Positions 13,350 to 17,902 of a DNA stretch of 17,902 bases are shown piece by piece. Below the pieces are notes generated by a model, which saw nothing but the letters and a program-made list of their open reading frames with translations, did no database searches and was not told the DNA's origin. Position 1 is the first letter of the stretch. The number at the start of each line of letters is the position of its first letter. Source of the DNA: REEB481 sp039796915 (GTDB lineage: Bacteria > Bacteroidota > Bacteroidia > NS11-12g > UBA955); contig JBDKIU010000044.1 of the NCBI GenBank assembly GCA_039796915.1, positions 1-17,902 on the forward strand, in the 5' to 3' direction. A program made the position numbers and the translations under genes.

Positions 13350-15518
13350 ATGAAGGCAAATTCTCCTGCTTCTGCGATTAAGAACATCCGGAATTACCTT
13401 TGCGTGGTGACAGGGAACTCATCCATTCAGGCAGCCATCCTTGAAATTCTGCGGGATGCAGGCGGGAAACCCCTGAATCATAAACAGGTAAGTCGCCGTT
13501 TGCCGGCTGATTTTTTCGAACAACACAAGCATGTGCCGGCCTGGCTGGAACAGATGGCCGCTCAGGGACAAATCAAGTCGCTGGACCGCGGTAAATATTA
13601 CCTACAGCCCGAATTACATACGGTTACCGGGAAGCTGGAAGTAACACGCAGTGGTGACGGCTGGATATTACAGGACAGCGGCGACGATGTTTTTGTGCCT
13701 AAAGGAAAACGCAATCGTTCGCTGCCCGGAGACATCGTGGAAGCACGCGTGCGTCCGGCGAAACGCAAAGAGTCTGTGGGTGAAGTGATGCGCGTGCTGC
13801 AACGCCACCGCGGACCTTATACCGGCGTACTCGACGTATTCAAGAACCACGTTTTTCTGCTTCCCGACAACCAAAAGATGGGCGTGGATATTCTGGTGGA
13901 CATGAAGGCCGATGAATCGCTCGACGGACATAAAGCCGTGGTGGAAATCACCGACTGGCCTGAACATCGACGCAATCCGCAGGGCAAATTGCTGCACCTG
14001 CTCGGAAAGCCCGGCGACAACGATACGGAAATGCATGCCATCGTAGCGGAATTTGGCTTTCCACTGGCATTTCTTCCCGCCACCGATGCCCACTGCGCTG
14101 AAATACCTGACGTGATTTCTGAGGTGGAAATCAAAAAACGCCGCGACTTCAGAAACATCCTCACCTTTACCATCGACCCGGCAGATGCCAAGGATTTTGA
14201 CGATGCCATCAGCTTCCGTCGCCTCGACAACGGCAATGTGGAAATTGGCGTGCACATTGCCGATGTGTCGCATTACGTGCAGGACGGCGACCCGATAGAC
14301 CTCGAAGCAGCCCAACGCGGAACCTCGGTTTACCTCGTAGATCGCACCATTCCGATGCTGCCTGAAAAACTGAGCAACAACCTGTGTTCGCTTCGGCCAC
14401 ACGAAAACCGGCTGGCTTTTTCTGCCGTATTTGAACTGGATCAGGATGCTAAAGTGGTAGCACGCTGGTTCGGGAAAACAGTGATTTACAGCGACCGACG
14501 ATTCACCTACGAAGAAGCCCAGGAAGTGCTGGAAACCGGAACAGGCGATTTTGCCGAGGAACTGGCAACGGTAAACCGGCTTGCCAAAATCCTGAATCAG
14601 GAGCGCATGCAAACCGGTTCGGTGAATTTTGAAACCACCGAGGTGCGCTTCAGGCTGGATGCAAAAGGCCGTCCGGTGGGCATCACCATCAAACAGCGCA
14701 AAGACGCCCATAAACTGATTGAAGAATTTATGCTGCTGGCCAACAGGGAAGTGGCGTTTCATATCCATGAACGAAACCGCGAAACCGGCAGATTTCCCTT
14801 CATTTACCGCATTCACGACCTTCCGCAGGAAGACAAACTCAACGACCTGGTTTTGATGTGCCGCAAGTTTGGCTACAGTCTGCAGGTGGACAATGAAAAA
14901 GTGCTGAAACGCGACCTGAACCGACTGATGGAACAGATTGCCGGAAAGCCGGAAGAAGCGCTGTTGCAGAACATGGCCGTGAGAAGCATGGCTAAAGCGG
15001 TTTATACCGGACAAAAAACCTCACACTTCGGACTCGGGTTTGCACATTATACCCATTTTACTTCGCCCATCAGACGCTACCCCGATTTGCTGGCACATCG
15101 ACTGTTGCATCATTACCTGGAAGGGAAATCTGCGCCCGCAGCGTATCATGCGCAACGCATCGAGCAGCTGGCCAAACACAGTTCCAACATGGAACACCAG
15201 GCCGCAGAAGCCGAGCGCGCCAGCACCCGCTACAAGATGGCTGAATACCTTGAATCGCAGGTAGGGCAGGAGTATGACGGCGTCATATCCGGCCTTACAG
15301 ACTGGGGTATTTATGTAGAACTTATAGACAACAAATGTGAAGGCATGGTCAGGATTCCATCGCTCAAAGAAGATCAGTATATGTATCATCAAAAAGAACA
15401 GGCTGTGATTGGACGGCGTTTCGGGAATACGTACGTCTTCGGACAAAAGGTGCGCGTGAAGGTGAAATCGGCCAGCCGGGAAAGCCGCCAGATTGACTTT
15501 ATCATGGTAGAATCATGA
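13350..15518 (+). CDS. rnr: Ribonuclease R (RNB-domain 3'-5' exoribonuclease)
   Basis: RNase R degrades structured RNA 3' to 5'. Domain order for the 722-residue reading is: N-terminal winged helix (~25-80, IQAAILEILRDAGGKPLNHKQ), cold-shock/OB domains (~90-245), RNB catalytic domain (~265-590) with DPADAKDFDDA whose metal-binding acids are near 276-285, and a C-terminal S1 domain (~645-720, GVISGLTDWGIYVEL). It stops right after S1, without the Lys-rich tail of the E. coli enzyme. The start is uncertain. ATG 13350 gives an N-terminal extension of about 18 residues without clear homology. A TACCTTTG promoter box at 13395-13402 lies just ahead of GTG codons 13404 and 13407, which would give 704 or 703 residues. 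The downstream polyprenyl synthase gene overlaps by 4 nt. Confidence 0.95.
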   Translation: MKANSPASAIKNIRNYLCVVTGNSSIQAAILEILRDAGGKPLNHKQVSRRLPADFFEQHKHVPAWLEQMAAQGQIKSLDRGKYYLQPELHTVTGKLEVTRSGDGWILQDSGDDVFVPKGKRNRSLPGDIVEARVRPAKRKESVGEVMRVLQRHRGPYTGVLDVFKNHVFLLPDNQKMGVDILVDMKADESLDGHKAVVEITDWPEHRRNPQGKLLHLLGKPGDNDTEMHAIVAEFGFPLAFLPATDAHCAEIPDVISEVEIKKRRDFRNILTFTIDPADAKDFDDAISFRRLDNGNVEIGVHIADVSHYVQDGDPIDLEAAQRGTSVYLVDRTIPMLPEKLSNNLCSLRPHENRLAFSAVFELDQDAKVVARWFGKTVIYSDRRFTYEEAQEVLETGTGDFAEELATVNRLAKILNQERMQTGSVNFETTEVRFRLDAKGRPVGITIKQRKDAHKLIEEFMLLANREVAFHIHERNRETGRFPFIYRIHDLPQEDKLNDLVLMCRKFGYSLQVDNEKVLKRDLNRLMEQIAGKPEEALLQNMAVRSMAKAVYTGQKTSHFGLGFAHYTHFTSPIRRYPDLLAHRLLHHYLEGKSAPAAYHAQRIEQLAKHSSNMEHQAAEAERASTRYKMAEYLESQVGQEYDGVISGLTDWGIYVELIDNKCEGMVRIPSLKEDQYMYHQKEQAVIGRRFGNTYVFGQKVRVKVKSASRESRQIDFIMVES
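13395..13402 (+). promoter_or_regulatory. Possible -7 promoter box (TACCTTTG) of rnr, inside the long reading frame
   Basis: TACCTTTG followed by C matches TAnnTTTG exactly and ends 1 nt before GTG 13404 and 4 nt before GTG 13407. The spacing is like that of the GroES-like and aminotransferase genes. If real, the upstream ATG 13350 is not the start. A chance match within Tyr-Leu-Cys codons cannot be excluded. Confidence 0.4.
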
Positions 15519-16489
15519 AGAAACTCCTCGAACTCGCCACATCGTTCGAAGCCTACCGCAGCGGACACTTATTCTCAGGTAATCCAGCTACATTATACGA
15601 ACCCATGAACTACATCATGGATCTGGGCGGAAAGCGCATCCGTCCGGCTTTGGTTTATCTGGGTGCGGAAGCCTGCGGCGCTCCGCCCGAACAGGTGCAC
15701 GGCATTGCTTTGGCTGTTGAAACCTTTCACAACTTTTCGCTGGTGCATGACGACATCATGGATGCCGCGCCGGTGCGCCGGGGAAAACCTACGGTGCATC
15801 TGCGCTGGAATATGCCGACAGCTATTCTGGCCGGCGACAATATGCTGGTGGAAGCTATGAAAATGGTGCTGAAACATCCGGTGCATACCGATGCGCTGGC
15901 GAAACTGTTCCTGAAAACCGCCGGAGAAGTATGCGATGGACAGCAGATGGACATGGATTTTGAAGCACGCAGCGATGTTTCAGAGGCGGAATATCTGGAA
16001 ATGATTCGGCTGAAAACGGCTGTGCTGCTGGGTTGTTCCATTGGCATGGGCGCGCTGGCAAGCGGTGCAGACGCTGAAATGGCCAACAAACTTTACGACT
16101 TCGCCGTGGCTGCCGGACTCGGATTTCAGCTCCGCGACGATTACCTTGATTCCTTTGGCAATCCTGCACAAACCGGAAAGCAGCCGGGTGGCGACATCCT
16201 GGCCAACAAGAAAACCTGGCTCTGGATCCACGCCTTCAATACCGGCGGCGAAGAGGTTCAACAAGCCCTGCTGCATTGGAAAACCGTTCAGGATGCTGCG
16301 CGCAGCGAAGAGAAAATTGCCGCCGTACGCGAACTGATGCAGCAAACCGGCGCCGACAGCGGATTGCTTGCCCTCAGCAATACCTACTACAAACAGGCCG
16401 CGGATATTTTGGAAGCCACAGCGCTCAGTGCCCATGCTGCTCAGGATTTGCAGGAGTTATTGGTTTTTTTACGGGAGCGGAGTTATTGA
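15515..16489 (+). CDS. Polyprenyl diphosphate synthase (trans-prenyltransferase, IspA/IdsA-like)
   Basis: A 324-residue all-helical trans-isoprenyl diphosphate synthase, which condenses IPP with allylic diphosphates. The substrate loop GGKRIRP is at 38-44. The first Asp-rich motif is DDIMD at 79-83, followed by RRGKPTVH, and the second is DDYLD at 208-212, followed by the GKQPGGD element. Phe75, five residues before the first motif, is a bulky aromatic at the position that in characterised enzymes limits chain length, so a C15-C20 product is more likely than an octaprenyl chain. The first motif lacks the two-residue insertion of typical bacterial type II FPP synthases. It overlaps rnr by 4 nt (ATGA) and must be co-expressed with it. 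The product could feed menaquinone, undecaprenyl carriers or carotenoids. Confidence 0.95.
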   Translation: MKKLLELATSFEAYRSGHLFSGNPATLYEPMNYIMDLGGKRIRPALVYLGAEACGAPPEQVHGIALAVETFHNFSLVHDDIMDAAPVRRGKPTVHLRWNMPTAILAGDNMLVEAMKMVLKHPVHTDALAKLFLKTAGEVCDGQQMDMDFEARSDVSEAEYLEMIRLKTAVLLGCSIGMGALASGADAEMANKLYDFAVAAGLGFQLRDDYLDSFGNPAQTGKQPGGDILANKKTWLWIHAFNTGGEEVQQALLHWKTVQDAARSEEKIAAVRELMQQTGADSGLLALSNTYYKQAADILEATALSAHAAQDLQELLVFLRERSY

Positions 16490-16552
16490 ATGTTATTTGT
16501 GAATTATCACTGCTCAGGTAATCGCATGCCTCAAGAAGCAACAGAATATTAC

Positions 16553-16560
16553 TACTTTTG
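16553..16560 (+). promoter_or_regulatory. Bacteroidota -7 promoter box (TACTTTTG) of the surface-protein pair
   Basis: TACTTTTG is an exact TAnnTTTG match lying 52 nt before ATG 16613, giving a normal-length leader unlike the near-leaderless genes upstream. The leader has an A-rich stretch just before the start. No -33 TTG is evident. Confidence 0.5.
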
Positions 16561-16612
16561 AATTCATCGGCACTAAATTGGCCCTCTATAAATTTCAGAA
16601 AAAACAACAGAA

Positions 16613-17125
16613 ATGAAGATACTGGTGCATAGACCTAAGTTGTTGACGCGGAAAGGTGTAGTATTATCTGCTCTTTTTATTTCGGGTTTTAGCGTATCAT
16701 CCGCACAGGAATCTCTGAATTCCGGAGGAGGTAATGCTTCTGCTGCTGAGGGGAGCGTCTCTTTCAGCATTGGTCAGGTTTTTTACACCAGCAACAAGGG
16801 AAGCTCTGGCAGTGAAGCGCAAGGAATTCAACAGGCCTATGAAATTCTTACTTTATCTGTAGGGCCAATACAAAACGAGGGATTAGTTTCCGTCTATCCC
16901 AATCCCGCCTCAGAAGTTCTGGTAGTTGAAACCGAGTTCTTCAACAGCATGAATTTAACTTACCGGCTTTTTGACATGCACGGCAAATTGATTCACTCTG
17001 GACCAGTTTCAGCTTCACGAACTCCACTCAATGTTTCATGGCTCACACCTGCATGTTATTTTATGCAGATACGGGATGAAGCGAACCAAATCACCTATGC
17101 CATCAAAATCATCAACAAAATCTGA
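16613..17125 (+). CDS. Small secreted protein with T9SS sorting domain
   Basis: A 170-residue protein. Residues 1 to ~32 form a signal peptide (basic start, hydrophobic VVLSALFISGF, cleavage after SSAQ). The middle (~33-80) is Gly/Ser-rich (SGGGNASAAEGSVSFSIGQV, then GSEAQGIQQAYEI), a pattern I have seen in uncharacterised T9SS proteins of this phylum. A type A sorting domain follows from VYPNP (~residue 94) to the end (YAIKIINKI). There is no enzyme motif. The mature region before the tail is only about 60 residues, so it may be a structural or adhesin-like surface protein. The next gene starts 1 nt after its stop, so the two form an operon. Function unknown. Confidence 0.88.
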   Translation: MKILVHRPKLLTRKGVVLSALFISGFSVSSAQESLNSGGGNASAAEGSVSFSIGQVFYTSNKGSSGSEAQGIQQAYEILTLSVGPIQNEGLVSVYPNPASEVLVVETEFFNSMNLTYRLFDMHGKLIHSGPVSASRTPLNVSWLTPACYFMQIRDEANQITYAIKIINKI

Positions 17126-17126
17126 T

Positions 17127-17902
17127 ATGAGAAAATCATACATGTTCAGAGCCATCGGGCTGGCGGCTTTTTTAATGTCATTGATCAATGCTGGTCTTGC
17201 ACAGGCACCCGAAAAAATGAGTTATCAGGCATTGGTGCGAAACAATAGTGGAGCTCTGATTACCAATAAGCCCATTGGCATGCGCACCAGCATCTTGCAG
17301 GGTTCCATCAGTGGCAGTCTTGTATATGTTGAAATTTACAATCCGAATCCATCAACCAATGCCAATGGAATAGTGACACTTGAAATAGGTTCCGGTATTC
17401 CGGTTAACGGAACTTTTGCTTCCATCAATTGGGAAAACGGACCTTTCTTTCTCAAAACGGAAACTGATCCGGCGGGCGGAACCAACTATACCATTACGGG
17501 TGCCAGCCAATTGCTTAGTGTACCCTATGCATTATACGCAAAAACGGCACAAAGTCTGAGTGGCGGAATCAAAGAAGCAGACCCTGCATTTAAGGCTTCA
17601 ACGGCAGCAGGAATTACTGCTACTGATACCGCGCGCTGGAACCGAAAACTGAGCAATTACACCGAAACGGATCCGGTTTTTTCTGCTTCCGTGGCCAAGG
17701 GAATTACCGCTGCAGATACAGGCAGATGGAATGGTAAACAAAACAAGTTGAGCGCGGGGCAGGGAATTAGTATTTCAGGAAATGTAATCAGCTCAACGCA
17801 GGGTTTCTTACATTACATAGGTGAAGAATATGGTGGAGGCGTGATTTATCAGGTGTGGAAAGATAAAAACGGCAAAGAGCATGGTTTAATCGTGGCGCTC
17901 AA
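17127..17902 (+). CDS. Secreted fibre-like protein with 30-residue repeats and DUF1566/FISUMP-like C-terminal region, 3' partial
   Basis: An open frame of 258 codons running off the window end. Residues 1 to ~26 are a signal peptide (hydrophobic core IGLAAFLMSLI, cleavage after LAQ). Residues ~27-145 match a common Bacteroidota N-terminal domain (PEKMSYQALVRNNSG, later LKTETDPAGGTNYTITG and QLLSVPYALYAKTA). Two 30-residue repeats follow at residues 150-209, of the DPxFxASxAxGITAxDTxRWN type seen in phage-tail-fibre-like proteins. From residue ~229 the HYIGEEYGGGVIYQVW and HGLIVAL segments look like the start of a Lcl/DUF1566 or FISUMP-type domain. It is separated by 1 nt from the upstream T9SS gene. 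It is probably a surface or adhesion protein; whether it too ends in a sorting tail lies outside the window. Confidence 0.85.
   Translation, partial: MRKSYMFRAIGLAAFLMSLINAGLAQAPEKMSYQALVRNNSGALITNKPIGMRTSILQGSISGSLVYVEIYNPNPSTNANGIVTLEIGSGIPVNGTFASINWENGPFFLKTETDPAGGTNYTITGASQLLSVPYALYAKTAQSLSGGIKEADPAFKASTAAGITATDTARWNRKLSNYTETDPVFSASVAKGITAADTGRWNGKQNKLSAGQGISISGNVISSTQGFLHYIGEEYGGGVIYQVWKDKNGKEHGLIVAL
17574..17753 (+). repeat. Two tandem 90-nt (30-residue) coding repeats
   Basis: Units at 17574-17663 and 17664-17753 encode the shared pattern E-x-D-P-x-F-x-A-S-x-A-x-G-I-T-A-x-D-T-x-R-W-N-x-K. The nucleotide sequences have diverged more than the protein pattern, pointing to selection on the repeat and not to a recent duplication. 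Confidence 0.85.

Noticed and set aside
13668..15014. 448-codon open frame on the minus strand inside rnr
   Set aside because: Antisense to an intact RNase R with all motifs; the composition (His, Phe, Gln rich) is that of a shadow frame and no domain is visible.
1..17902. CRISPR array, tRNA/rRNA genes, prophage or known anti-phage system
   Set aside because: Reading both strands I found no regularly spaced repeats, no tRNA cloverleaf or rRNA sequence, no integrase or phage structural cluster, and no recognisable defence gene set.

Overview
The window reads as ordinary chromosomal sequence of a member of the Bacteroidota, probably a Chitinophagales/Sphingobacteriales-like organism with roughly balanced base composition. 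The evidence is two proteins with C-terminal type IX secretion (T9SS) sorting domains, a pRiA4b ORF-3-like protein, a surface protein with the signal peptide and N-terminal domain common in this phylum, recurrent TAnnTTTG promoter boxes, and no clear Shine-Dalgarno sequences before start codons. I see no rRNA, tRNA, CRISPR array, insertion sequence or prophage.

Layout. (1) 1-1223 (+): 3' part of a secreted M36 (fungalysin-like) zinc metalloprotease with a PA domain and a T9SS tail. It ends at a symmetric terminator (1244-1276) shared with a convergent operon. (2) 3555-1306 (-): operon of a pRiA4b ORF-3-like protein with an acidic tail, miaA (tRNA dimethylallyltransferase) and a TerC-family membrane protein, with tiny gaps or overlaps. 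(3) 3632-7346 (+): GroES-like protein, a methionine/glutamine-type aminotransferase overlapped by an omega-amidase gene (probable keto-acid repair or methionine salvage pair), then an acetyl-CoA hydrolase/CoA-transferase. (4) 7583-7780 (+): small basic protein behind a leader with a strong hairpin. (5) 10432-7799 (-): valS. (6) 10505-10837 (+): small two-helix membrane protein. (7) 13320-10841 (-): outer-membrane-barrel protein followed by a PAP2/vanadium-haloperoxidase-like lipoprotein. (8) 13350-16489 (+): RNase R overlapped by a polyprenyl diphosphate synthase. (9) 16613-17902 (+): a small T9SS cargo protein and the start of a large secreted protein with phage-fibre-like 30-residue repeats, cut by the window end.

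Most genes are housekeeping (translation, RNA decay, isoprenoids, amino-acid repair), flanked by secreted or surface genes at both ends. The most notable non-coding pattern is a TAnnTTTG-type box ending only 1-8 nt before several start codons, which suggests leaderless or nearly leaderless mRNAs. I found no unmistakable new biological system. The items most worth a second look are the leader hairpin at 7539-7573, the near-leaderless promoter set, the surface-protein pair at the right end, and the barrel/PAP2 lipoprotein pair.
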